DNA of 10,325 bases from Candidatus Kapaibacterium sp. (GTDB lineage Bacteria > Bacteroidota > Ignavibacteria > Kapaibacteriales > UBA961): NCBI GenBank assembly GCA_023259575.1, contig JALRHN010000069.1:1-10325 (forward strand). Reading direction: 5' to 3'. The notes under the pieces are model-generated. The model ran no database searches, was not told where the DNA came from, and was given only the letters and a program-made list of their open reading frames with translations. The stretch's first letter is position 1. Every line of letters begins with the position of its first letter. Of the stretch, positions 1 to 6,423 are shown piece after piece. A program made the position numbers and the translations under genes.

Positions 1-16
1 TTATTGAACTTTTTGT

Positions 17-24
17 TAAATTTG
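17..24 (+). promoter_or_regulatory. Possible Bacteroidota-type -7 element (TAAATTTG)
   Basis: The octamer TAAATTTG matches the Bacteroidota -7 consensus TAnnTTTG exactly. A -33 element would lie before the window start, so it cannot be checked. If used, transcription would begin near position 31. The leader of the VOC gene would then be about 100 bases and would contain the dyad at 72-94. A single octamer match in AT-rich DNA is weak evidence. Confidence 0.25.
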
Positions 25-71
25 AATCTTGTAAAATCTAATTGAGTTCTTTCCTAAACTCCCTTCACGCA

Positions 72-94
72 AAGTACTGTACAGCACAGTATTT
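72..94. promoter_or_regulatory. Inverted repeat upstream of the VOC/SRPBCC/CDF trio; candidate operator or leader hairpin
   Basis: The arms AAGTACTGT (72-80) and ACAGTATTT (86-94) flank a five-base centre, ACAGC. The inner six base pairs (TACTGT/ACAGTA) are perfect. The outer three pair with one G-T wobble if read as RNA. The site lies 39 bases before the first start codon, where a repressor operator or a leader hairpin could act. The half-sites resemble the CTGT/ACAG halves of the enterobacterial LexA box, but the spacing is 5 rather than 8, so an SOS call is not justified. Which factor binds is unknown. Confidence 0.4.
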
Positions 95-132
95 ATTACA
101 CTTAAAACTGTATATCTTTTATATTTATTCCA

Positions 133-543
133 ATGAAAGTAAAGTCAATATTCGTGAATCTTCCGGTGAAAGACCTTATTAAAACGAGGAAATTTTGGAC
201 TCAACTTGGTTTTTCATTTAATGAAGATTTCTCTGATGATAATGCTTTATGCTTAGTTCTGAATGAAGGATCAATATATTCAATGTTGATTTCTCATGAA
301 ATGTTTAGCACCTTTACTAATAGACCTATCGCAGAAGCAACTTCTACACAAGTTTTAATTGCTATCGAAGTTGATAGCAAAGAACAAGTAGATAGTATTG
401 TTAATCTTGCCATTAATAATGGCGCAAAGCGTTATAGAGAAAGCATTGATCATGGATGGATGTATTATGACTCTTTTGCAGATCTTGATGGGCATCAATG
501 GGAAATAATGTTTACGAATCCTTCTCACTTAACAATGGAATAG
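133..543 (+). CDS. VOC family (glyoxalase / bleomycin-resistance fold) protein
   Basis: The 136-residue product has the size and pattern of a single-chain vicinal-oxygen-chelate protein with two beta-alpha-beta-beta-beta modules. The first module begins with FVNLPVKDL (7-15) followed by a helix ending in FWTQLGF (21-27). The second ends in the hallmark strand DLDGHQWEI (117-125), where Glu124 is in the usual metal-ligand position. It resembles the lactoylglutathione-lyase-like or PhnB-like proteins common in Bacteroidota. The substrate cannot be read from sequence: members include glyoxalases, dioxygenases and drug-binding resistance proteins, and this subgroup is uncharacterised as far as I can recall. 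The start at 133 is the first ATG and opens directly into the first strand. The next gene starts one base after the stop, so the two are almost certainly co-transcribed and may be translationally coupled. No signal peptide is seen, so it is cytoplasmic. Confidence 0.85.
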   Translation: MKVKSIFVNLPVKDLIKTRKFWTQLGFSFNEDFSDDNALCLVLNEGSIYSMLISHEMFSTFTNRPIAEATSTQVLIAIEVDSKEQVDSIVNLAINNGAKRYRESIDHGWMYYDSFADLDGHQWEIMFTNPSHLTME

Positions 544-544
544 T

Positions 545-958
545 ATGAAACTAGAAAAAATTCAAGTAAGAACTTCTGTTATGGCAGATAAACAGAAAGT
601 ATGGGATTATTATACGAGTCCAGAACATATCACACAATGGAATTTTGCCCATCCAAGTTGGCATTGCCCATCTGCTTCTAATGATATGAAAATTGGTGGA
701 CGATATGTGGCTAGAATGGAAGCCAGAGATGGTAGTTTCGGATTTGACTTTGAAGCTATATACACTGAAATAAACAATCTAGAATCGTTTATGTATCAAT
801 TTGGGGAACGATTTGCAAAAATCGAGTTTAATACCATGAATGATCAAACAGAAGTAATTATTACATTCGATCCGGAAACTGAAAATCCAATTGAATTACA
901 AAAAAATGGCTGGCAAGCGATACTAAACAATTTTAAAGAATATGTAGAATCCAATTAG
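545..958 (+). CDS. SRPBCC-domain protein, AHSA1/START-like
   Basis: The 137-residue product fits the SRPBCC (START-like) ligand-binding fold, in the AHSA1 subgroup named after the Hsp90 ATPase activator. The N-terminal strand leads into the helix KQKVWDYYTSPEHITQW (16-32), then a WHCP segment (39-42) and the turn IGGRYVARMEA (50-60). A GSFGFDFE strand follows (63-70). The C-terminal helix GWQAILNNFKEYVE (122-135) closes the hydrophobic cavity in this fold. Small bacterial members are widespread and mostly of unknown ligand; a role in binding a hydrophobic molecule is inferred from the fold only. The gene starts one base after the VOC stop codon. Paired VOC and SRPBCC genes recur in bacteria, and both are small-ligand folds, so a shared stress or detoxification role is plausible but unproven. 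There is no signal peptide, so it is cytoplasmic. Confidence 0.85.
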   Translation: MKLEKIQVRTSVMADKQKVWDYYTSPEHITQWNFAHPSWHCPSASNDMKIGGRYVARMEARDGSFGFDFEAIYTEINNLESFMYQFGERFAKIEFNTMNDQTEVIITFDPETENPIELQKNGWQAILNNFKEYVESN

Positions 959-1003
959 GAAGCGTATGGATTTTTAAACTAGTTTACCCTGATTCACCAT
1001 TCA

Positions 1004-1795
1004 ATGAACAAAACAATATTTCATATATCCAAAATGGACTGTCCATCCGAAGAACAAATTATTAGGATGAAGCTTGCAGAATTAAAGAATATTGTCTCTT
1101 TGGATTTTGATATTCTCAATAGAAAACTCACAGTGTTTCACACCTATGATCATGATATTATTTTTACATATCTTGATAGTTTACAATTTGACACCAAGTT
1201 TATTGAAACAATACATACCGATATTTCTATATCATCACAAGAAAACAAAGAAAAACAGTTATTATATATCGTTTTAGCCATAAATATCATTCTTTTTATT
1301 ATAGAATTAATATCTGGTTTTATCTCAAACTCTATGGGCCTCATTGCAGATAGTTTGGATATGCTTGCAGATAGTATAGTATATGGCCTTGCCCTTTTTG
1401 CTATTGGTGGCACTTTATTAAGAAAAAAAAATATAGCAAAAGCTGCAGGTTATATACAGTTGATTTTAGCTATTTGGGGTTTTATTGAAGTGTTAAGACG
1501 CTTTATTGGTATCGAATCACTCCCTACATTCCAGACAATGATTAGTATTTCAATTCTTGCTTTTATTGGTAATGCGATTTGTTTATATGTACTTCAGAAA
1601 AGCAAAAGCAAAGAAGCGCATATGCAAGCAAGCATGATATTTACATCAAATGATATAATTGTGAATCTTGGTGTAATTCTGGCAGGTGTATTTGTATATA
1701 TAACACATTCACAATATCCTGATCTTATTATTGGGATAATAGTATTTATACTTGTGGTTAAAGGTGCTTTTAATATCTTGAAACTATCAAAGTAA
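1004..1795 (+). CDS. Cation diffusion facilitator-type transporter with N-terminal HMA-like domain
   Basis: The 263-residue protein has a cytoplasmic N-terminal domain (1-75) resembling a heavy-metal-associated (HMA) domain. Its usual MxCxxC loop is reduced to MDCPSEE (11-17), leaving a single cysteine. About six membrane segments follow, at roughly 86-108, 112-137, 148-165, 178-198, 211-234 and 239-257. The second carries the CDF cation-site pattern LDMLAD, with Asp119 and Asp123. In the fifth, the usual HxxxD reads FTSND, with Asp217 kept and Phe213 where histidine is expected. The cytoplasmic C-terminal CDF domain is absent; the protein ends at ILKLSK. From memory, similar short HMA-CDF proteins occur in Flavobacteria with the same FTSND-type segment, so this appears to be a conserved subfamily rather than a decayed copy. 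It probably exports a divalent metal, but the metal is not predictable. The gene lies 45 bases after the SRPBCC gene and may be in its operon. Confidence 0.8.
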   Translation: MNKTIFHISKMDCPSEEQIIRMKLAELKNIVSLDFDILNRKLTVFHTYDHDIIFTYLDSLQFDTKFIETIHTDISISSQENKEKQLLYIVLAINIILFIIELISGFISNSMGLIADSLDMLADSIVYGLALFAIGGTLLRKKNIAKAAGYIQLILAIWGFIEVLRRFIGIESLPTFQTMISISILAFIGNAICLYVLQKSKSKEAHMQASMIFTSNDIIVNLGVILAGVFVYITHSQYPDLIIGIIVFILVVKGAFNILKLSK

Positions 1796-1826
1796 TAAGT
1801 AAAGTAAAAAACCTTTTTACCTTATT
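1794..1826 (+). terminator. Bulged hairpin at the CDF stop codon; probable terminator
   Basis: The outer stem AATAAG (1794-1799) pairs with CTTATT (1821-1826). The inner stem GTAAAAA (1804-1810) pairs with TTTTTAC (1814-1820) around an ACC loop. Four unpaired bases (1800-1803) bulge on the left arm. The structure begins inside the TAA stop codon of the CDF gene and precedes the rluF start by 61 bases, as expected of a terminator. No clear T-run follows and the stem is AT-rich, so efficiency is doubtful. Confidence 0.45.
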
Positions 1827-1887
1827 CCAATACATATATTACTAAAAATAACAGCATAATCTCCTTCACATAACATATCAAATTTCT

Positions 1888-2751
1888 ATGAAACCCAGCT
1901 CTATCCGATTAAATAAATACATAAGTGAAAGTGGCATGTGCTCTCGCAGGGAAGCAGATGAGCATATCGAAAAGGGTAGAGTATTTATTAATAAAAAGAA
2001 AGCTGTGATTGGTGACCAAGTGCATGTGGGGGACATAGTTATTGTAAATGGAATAGCGCTTGAGCCCAGAAAAGGTGATGATATCATTTTTATAGCATTA
2101 AATAAACCGGTTGGAATAGAATCTACAACAGATGAAGAAGTTCCGGATAATATTATTCGATTTGTGAATCATAGTAAAAGAATTTTCCCAATTGGAAGAT
2201 TAGACAAAGATTCACAAGGATTGATTTTTTTAACAAATAATGGGGATTTGGTTAATAAAATTTTGCGTGCTGGTAATAATCATGAAAAAGAATATATCGT
2301 AACAGTAAATAAACCCTTAACTCAAACTGTAATCAGTTCCATGGCTAATGGGGTTCCTATGATGGGTGTAGTAACAAAGAAATGTAAGATTGAACTTATA
2401 ACTCCAAATACTTTCAAAATTATTCTAATCCAAGGTTTAAATAGGCAAATACGAAGAATGTGCGAGCACTTTGGCTATGAAGTAATCAAATTAGAAAGAA
2501 TACGTATCATGAATATTGGTCTGAAAGGCTTGCCAATTGGGGATTGGAGAGATCTGACAGAAAGTGAAATGAAGACAATCAACTCGATGCTTGAAAAGTC
2601 ATCAGGAGATACTAAGAAAAAAGTACTTACTACTTCTTCACAAAAAAAAATCCATTCACCAAAACACAAAAGTACTACAAAATCTCATAAATCATCAAAT
2701 GCTTCAAAATATAGCCAGGGAAAAAAAACGGTAAGAAGAGGAAAGAAGTAG
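1888..2751 (+). CDS. rluF: 23S rRNA pseudouridine synthase RluF
   Basis: The 287-residue enzyme belongs to the RsuA/RluB/E/F family, which isomerises uridine to pseudouridine in rRNA. It has an N-terminal S4 RNA-binding domain (about 5-60: RLNKYISESGMCSRREAD), then the catalytic domain. The active-site motif GRLDKDSQGL (103-112) carries the catalytic Asp106. The later motif QGLNRQIRRMCEHFGYEV (about 182-199) is characteristic. Long stretches, including LVNKILRAGN and VTKKCK, match my recollection of E. coli RluF closely, so I assign RluF (23S U2604 in E. coli, with activity also reported on tRNA-Tyr) rather than RluB or RluE. After about residue 236 the protein ends in a Lys/Ser/Thr-rich basic tail, probably unstructured and RNA-binding; E. 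coli RluF also has a basic tail. The gene stands alone between two hairpins and is probably monocistronic. Confidence 0.93.
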   Translation: MKPSSIRLNKYISESGMCSRREADEHIEKGRVFINKKKAVIGDQVHVGDIVIVNGIALEPRKGDDIIFIALNKPVGIESTTDEEVPDNIIRFVNHSKRIFPIGRLDKDSQGLIFLTNNGDLVNKILRAGNNHEKEYIVTVNKPLTQTVISSMANGVPMMGVVTKKCKIELITPNTFKIILIQGLNRQIRRMCEHFGYEVIKLERIRIMNIGLKGLPIGDWRDLTESEMKTINSMLEKSSGDTKKKVLTTSSQKKIHSPKHKSTTKSHKSSNASKYSQGKKTVRRGKK

Positions 2752-2814
2752 CTAAGAAAATGCACGAATTAACCATGAATAATAATTTGTGTTGACCTAG
2801 AAATAATAATATTG

Positions 2815-2840
2815 AAAGTTCTTTATTGATTAAAGACTTT
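2815..2840 (+). terminator. Hairpin downstream of rluF; possible terminator
   Basis: AAAG (2815-2818) pairs with CTTT (2837-2840), and TCTTTA (2820-2825) pairs with TAAAGA (2831-2836) around a TTGAT loop, with T2819 bulged. This gives ten base pairs, 63 bases after the rluF stop. There is no T-run after it, and the arms are AT-rich. It may instead be a regulatory dyad or chance pairing in AT-rich DNA. Confidence 0.35.
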
Positions 2841-2921
2841 GAATCTAAAAAGAAAATTATTCATTGAAATTCATGGATGAAATCATACCTTTCTTTAATA
2901 AAAACATAAAACAATTATAAA

Positions 2922-2953
2922 TGTGAATTAATAAACTAAAGGGTTTAACTTTG
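2922..2953 (+). promoter_or_regulatory. Bacteroidota-type promoter for the TPR-adenylate cyclase gene
   Basis: TAACTTTG at 2946-2953 matches the Bacteroidota -7 consensus TAnnTTTG exactly. A weak -33 candidate, TGTG (2922-2925), lies 20 bases upstream, close to normal spacing. Transcription would start near 2960 and give a leader of about 30 bases. No Shine-Dalgarno sequence precedes the start codon, which is normal for this phylum. Confidence 0.5.
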
Positions 2954-2992
2954 CATGAAATAGAGAACTAATAATCTGAAAATGCAGCAATA

Positions 2993-4942
2993 ATGTCCAT
3001 GATTACAATTAAAGAACAATGCGAAAATGCCTGGAAAATGATTAATTCAGGAGATTTGATTGGAGCAGAACATATTGCTAATGCTATGCTTACAGAACTT
3101 GGTAATAACCCTGAAAAAAATGATGATTTATTTAGGATTTATGATGTTTTAGCATTCTCTTATATTTATCGGGGTATGCCAAAAGATGCATTAGAGTATA
3201 CATTTATTATGTCTGATATAGCAGACATTCTCCAAAATCCTTCCTATCAGTTCAAGTCGAATAATATTTTATGTCTTTTACATCAAGAGATGTCTCTAAT
3301 AGATAAAGCCCTAGAATATGGAAATAAAGCATATCATCTTGCAACTGAATCAAAAAACAAACAAAATCTATCTACGATAACAGGAAATTTAGGGCTCATT
3401 TATTCCAGCGCCAGTAATGATCAATTAGCCTTAACCTATCTCTTTGAGGCTGAACAAACTGCAAAAGAGCTTAATTGGAAAGATCATCTTGCTGTTGTTT
3501 ATGGCAATATTGCAAATGTATTTTCTAAACATGCAGACTATGTGCGTGCCTTGGAGTATCTTCAATATTCTATTGAGCTTCATGAAGGACTTAATAATAT
3601 TAAAGAGAAGGGAAGAGCACTTGGAAATATAGCTAATGTTTATCTAGCACTATCAGATTTTCCTCGAGCCATTAGTTATTTCGAACAAGCACTTGAAATC
3701 CACGAAGCTGTAGATTATAAAAGAGGTGTTCTAAGTTGGGCGGCTGGTTTAGGTGATGCATATAAAGATGTGGGCGATTTCTCTGCTAGCATGAAATATT
3801 ATAATAAAGTTATTGAGGTAAACAAAGATGTAGATGATAAAGCAATGGAAGCTAAAATACATATTAGCTTGGGTGATTTAGCTTTATTGGAAGGTTCATA
3901 TCAAGATGCATTTTTGCAATATTCTTGTGCTTTAGAACTATATAATGCAATTCACAGCAAACAAGGTATTTTAGAGACTACAATCAGCTTGGCATCTTTA
4001 TATTCAAATCCTCATGTATCATATTATGAGCCTCAAAAAGCTATACAAACTCTAATAGAAAGTATTGCAATATGTAAGACATTGCATTTAAAAGCAAATG
4101 AAATGAATTGCTATAAAATATTAGCAGAATTATATGAATACCTTAAAGACTGGGAAAATACTACTGTATTCTATAAACAATATTATACTTTAAAAGATGA
4201 GATTTATAATAGAGATGCAGAAGATAGAGCCAAGAATTTTGATTTTCAAAGAATTACTGAAAAAGCTCAAAAAGAAAAACAAATTGAAATGGCTAAACTT
4301 CAAGAAAAAGAACATCTATTGCATGATATATTACCCTCAAGAATAGCTGAGAGAATCGTACATGGAGAAAAAACAATTGCTGATTTTAAAGATAATGTGT
4401 CCGTAATTTTTATAGATATTGTAGGATTTACACCAATTAGCCAAGCACTTTCAGCAGAAGTTATTGTCGATACATTAAATACTCTGTATTCAAAATTCGA
4501 TGATATAGCTCAAACATTCGGAATTGAAAAGATAAAAACGATTGGAGATGCGTATATGGCTGCTTGTGGAATCTTAGATGAAGATTGTGAGCATAAAGAA
4601 AAAATGGTTGCCTTTGCTTTTTCCGCACTTGACATCGCACAATCAATTTCATTTGCTGATACATATCCAATTAATTTGAGAATAGGAATTCATTCAGGAA
4701 AAGTAATGGCTGGAATTATTGGTAATAAAAGATTTACCTTTGATATTTGGGGTGATACCGTGAATGTTGCTGCTAGACTAGAACAAAGTAGTGAGGCAAA
4801 TAAAATACATGTATCTCATGATTTTATAAGTAATTTCAATGATCATAATTCATATATACATTGTAAATCCCTAAGCAGAGGCGAAATAAATATCAAAGGT
4901 AAAGGACAATTGGAAACATATTTTCTACAGAAAATGGAGTAA
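2993..4942 (+). CDS. Soluble TPR-repeat class III adenylate cyclase
   Basis: The 649-residue protein has about eight to nine tetratricopeptide repeats over residues 10-400, with repeated signatures such as GNIANVYLALSDFPRAISYFEQAL (209-233). A short charged coiled-coil linker (405-442) follows, then the HDILP hinge (444-448). The class III cyclase domain spans about 468-645. Metal-binding aspartates are Asp475 (FIDIVGFT) and Asp519 (KTIGDAYM). The substrate-selecting positions are Lys515 and Asp584 (FDIWGDTVN), which specify ATP rather than GTP. Transition-state residues are Asn591 and Arg595 (NVAAR). All key residues are present, so it should make cAMP from ATP as a homodimer. It has no membrane segment or signal peptide, and the TPR block is the likely sensor or protein-binding region. 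It has its own promoter and no obvious operon partner. An alternative ATG two codons downstream (2999) is possible. Confidence 0.92.
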   Translation: MSMITIKEQCENAWKMINSGDLIGAEHIANAMLTELGNNPEKNDDLFRIYDVLAFSYIYRGMPKDALEYTFIMSDIADILQNPSYQFKSNNILCLLHQEMSLIDKALEYGNKAYHLATESKNKQNLSTITGNLGLIYSSASNDQLALTYLFEAEQTAKELNWKDHLAVVYGNIANVFSKHADYVRALEYLQYSIELHEGLNNIKEKGRALGNIANVYLALSDFPRAISYFEQALEIHEAVDYKRGVLSWAAGLGDAYKDVGDFSASMKYYNKVIEVNKDVDDKAMEAKIHISLGDLALLEGSYQDAFLQYSCALELYNAIHSKQGILETTISLASLYSNPHVSYYEPQKAIQTLIESIAICKTLHLKANEMNCYKILAELYEYLKDWENTTVFYKQYYTLKDEIYNRDAEDRAKNFDFQRITEKAQKEKQIEMAKLQEKEHLLHDILPSRIAERIVHGEKTIADFKDNVSVIFIDIVGFTPISQALSAEVIVDTLNTLYSKFDDIAQTFGIEKIKTIGDAYMAACGILDEDCEHKEKMVAFAFSALDIAQSISFADTYPINLRIGIHSGKVMAGIIGNKRFTFDIWGDTVNVAARLEQSSEANKIHVSHDFISNFNDHNSYIHCKSLSRGEINIKGKGQLETYFLQKME

Positions 4943-4964
4943 ATATTTCTGTATTTTTAATAGA

Positions 4965-4972
4965 TATGTTTG
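4965..4972 (+). promoter_or_regulatory. Possible -7 element for the M43 protease gene (TATGTTTG)
   Basis: TATGTTTG matches TAnnTTTG exactly and lies 47 bases before the protease start codon, in the short gap after the cyclase stop. No clear -33 TTG is seen at the expected distance; that stretch overlaps the cyclase stop codon. If real, the protease is transcribed independently of the cyclase. Confidence 0.35.
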
Positions 4973-5019
4973 CTACGAAGTTTGATAAATGATCATGTTA
5001 ATATAATTATGGAGTTTTT

Positions 5020-5997
5020 ATGAAATCTGTTTTGTCATTATTGCTTTTCAGTATGATCTTTATAGTAGGTTGTTCAGAAGAAACAATTAATACAAGCATC
5101 ACTCAAAATGAATCAGATGTATTGTCTAAAAGAGTGTGTTATACTTATGAAGTTTTACAAGAACAATTAAAACAAGATCCATCTTTGGCAATTCGAATGC
5201 AGCAAATAGAGGATTTTACTGAGAGATTTACAAAAGATAAATCTCCAGCTTCATTACGATTATTGGGTGATACTGTAGAAATACCAGTAATTGTTAATGT
5301 ATTATATAAAACTACCGCTCAAAATATTTCAGCGGCTCAGATACAATCACAGATTACTGCGCTTAATAATGATTTTGAAGCTTCTAATTCAGATTATAAT
5401 CTAACTCCATCTGTATTTCAATCATTAAGAGCTGGTAATACTAAAATTAGATTCGTTTTAGATGGAATCATTAGAAAGGCAACTAATAAAACTAGTTGGT
5501 CTGCAGATAATTCTATGAAATCAACAGCTAAAGGTGGCATTAGTCCAAGCGCGCCAACAACAAAATTAAATATATGGGTATGTAATCTTGGTGGAGGAAT
5601 ATTGGGATATGCACAGTTCCCTGGCGGAAGCTCTACAACTGATGGTGTAGTGATAGATGATAATGCATTCGGGACATTAGGTTCTGTGCAAGCACCCTAT
5701 GATAAAGGTAGAACTGCTACTCATGAAGTTGGCCATTGGATGAATTTGAGACATATCTGGGGCGATGCAAACTGTGGAAGTGATTTGGTTGCAGATACAC
5801 CAAATCATAATACTGCAAATTATGGATGTCCAAACTATCCCCATTATAGTACTTGCTCTGGTACTCCTATAGAAATGACAATGAATTATATGGATTATAC
5901 AGATGATGCTTGTATGTATATGTTTACTTCAGGACAAAAAACTAGGATGAGGGCAATATTTGCTTCGGGTGGGCCTAGATATAGTTTTGGACAATAA
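5020..5997 (+). CDS. Pappalysin-like (M43) zinc metalloprotease lipoprotein
   Basis: The 325-residue protein starts with a lipoprotein signal: hydrophobic residues 4-16 and the lipobox IVGC, with lipidated Cys18. A pro-segment follows with R-V-C40-Y-T, which looks like the conserved Arg-x-Cys used as a zinc-blocking cysteine switch in some bacterial M43 proteases. The catalytic domain holds the metzincin zinc motif HEVGHWMNLRH (235-245: His235, Glu236, His239, His245). The Met-turn segment MNYMDYTDDACMYMFT spans 288-303. The later cysteines (252, 270, 279, 298) are probably disulfide-bonded. The DTPNH segment (259-263) is also usual for this family. The length suits a catalytic domain alone: there is no type IX secretion C-terminal domain, so surface or periplasmic anchoring by lipid is expected. 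Relatives include ulilysin and mirolysin, which cleave near Arg/Lys; the specificity here is untested. AGTTTTTATG at the start has no strong ribosome site. Confidence 0.9.
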   Translation: MKSVLSLLLFSMIFIVGCSEETINTSITQNESDVLSKRVCYTYEVLQEQLKQDPSLAIRMQQIEDFTERFTKDKSPASLRLLGDTVEIPVIVNVLYKTTAQNISAAQIQSQITALNNDFEASNSDYNLTPSVFQSLRAGNTKIRFVLDGIIRKATNKTSWSADNSMKSTAKGGISPSAPTTKLNIWVCNLGGGILGYAQFPGGSSTTDGVVIDDNAFGTLGSVQAPYDKGRTATHEVGHWMNLRHIWGDANCGSDLVADTPNHNTANYGCPNYPHYSTCSGTPIEMTMNYMDYTDDACMYMFTSGQKTRMRAIFASGGPRYSFGQ

Positions 5998-6018
5998 TAC
6001 TACTACTAATTATAAACA

Positions 6019-6051
6019 TAAAGGTATGCAAAACTATTTTGCATACCTTTA
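6019..6051. terminator. Strong bidirectional hairpin terminator between convergent genes
   Basis: The arms TAAAGGTATGCAAAA (6019-6033) and TTTTGCATACCTTTA (6037-6051) are perfectly complementary over 15 base pairs around a CTA loop. The site lies 21 bases after the protease stop and 24 bases before the end of the oppositely oriented Bor-like gene. Either strand can form the stem, so it can terminate both transcripts. It is by far the clearest hairpin in the window. Confidence 0.85.
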
Positions 6052-6075
6052 ATTGTTTACATATATGAATATATA

Positions 6076-6369
6076 TCATCTAATAACTGTTACACTATTT
6101 GGAGTGTAAATTCCAGCTGTTAATGCTTGTAATAGACCATCTAAAAAAGAATGTTCTATTGTTACTGAATAATCAGAAGCACCTGCTGACATCTCTTTTA
6201 CATCTACTGTGCTTAATGGAATTAATCCTTGAATCAAATAATGATTTTTCTTTGATTGAGTAACACCAAGTTTTGCACCTTTACCTACATCAAAACTCAT
6301 TACATAACAAGATGACAAAGAAATTGTCATAAGAATTGTAAAAATGAAAGACTGCATCATTCTTTTCAT
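6076..6369 (-). CDS. Bor/Iss-family small lipoprotein
   Basis: The 97-residue protein has a lipoprotein signal: Lys/Arg start, hydrophobic residues 8-18 and lipobox LSSC with Cys21. The mature part resembles Bor of phage lambda and Iss of E. coli. The match covers a central HYLIQGL segment, a STVD segment, and especially the C-terminal FLDGLLQALTAGIYTPNSV (about 75-93), where Bor has the same NGLLxxxTLGIYTP pattern. Bor and Iss are outer-membrane lipoproteins linked to serum resistance in E. coli, but Bor-like proteins also occur in Bacteroidota with unknown function. Virulence should not be inferred here. The gene is alone on the minus strand, convergent with the protease. AGGA sits five bases before the start, an unusually good ribosome site for this genome. 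A palindrome cluster lies about 30 bases upstream. Starts at Met4 or Met5 are possible but would shorten the basic n-region. Confidence 0.8.
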   Translation of the reverse strand: MKRMMQSFIFTILMTISLSSCYVMSFDVGKGAKLGVTQSKKNHYLIQGLIPLSTVDVKEMSAGASDYSVTIEHSFLDGLLQALTAGIYTPNSVTVIR

Positions 6370-6399
6370 AGCGATCCTAATTAATAAAAAATAAACACT

Positions 6400-6423
6400 T
6401 GTAAATTTACATATAATATGTAA
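6400..6423. promoter_or_regulatory. Overlapping palindromes upstream of the Bor-like gene; candidate operator
   Basis: Two palindromes overlap: TGTAAATTTACA (6400-6411, perfect, 12 bases) and TTACATATAATATGTAA (6407-6423, eight-base arms around one A). Together they give three TGTAA/TTACA half-sites in 24 bases. The cluster lies 31 bases upstream of the Bor-like start codon on the minus strand. It includes TAAATTTA, a one-mismatch match to the -7 consensus TAnnTTTG. A dimeric regulator binding there would block the promoter. PdxJ is divergent and its start is about 140 bases away, so the site could also affect it. The binding protein is unknown. Confidence 0.45.

Noticed and set aside
72..94. 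LexA (SOS) box
   Set aside because: The CTGT and ACAG halves are present but separated by 5 bases instead of the 8 of the enterobacterial box, and Bacteroidota LexA sites differ. The nearby genes are not SOS genes.
1150..1413. Minus-strand open frame within the CDF gene
   Set aside because: It lies opposite a gene with clear family motifs, and its translation has no recognisable family, so it is a shadow frame. The same applies to the minus-strand frames at 1878-2087, 2475-2669, 4461-4670, 7364-7549 and 8255-8443, and to the plus-strand frames at 1092-1277 and 3444-3632.
2792..2812. Sigma70-like promoter (TTGACC with TAATAT)
   Set aside because: The two elements are separated by only 9 bases, far from the usual 17, and this phylum uses a different primary promoter consensus.
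5989..6010. TAC trinucleotide repeat after the protease gene
   Set aside because: Only three to four imperfect units are present, too short to be meaningful.
6076..6369. Prophage remnant signalled by a Bor-like gene
   Set aside because: No integrase, phage structural or lysis genes, att repeats or shift in composition are visible around it.
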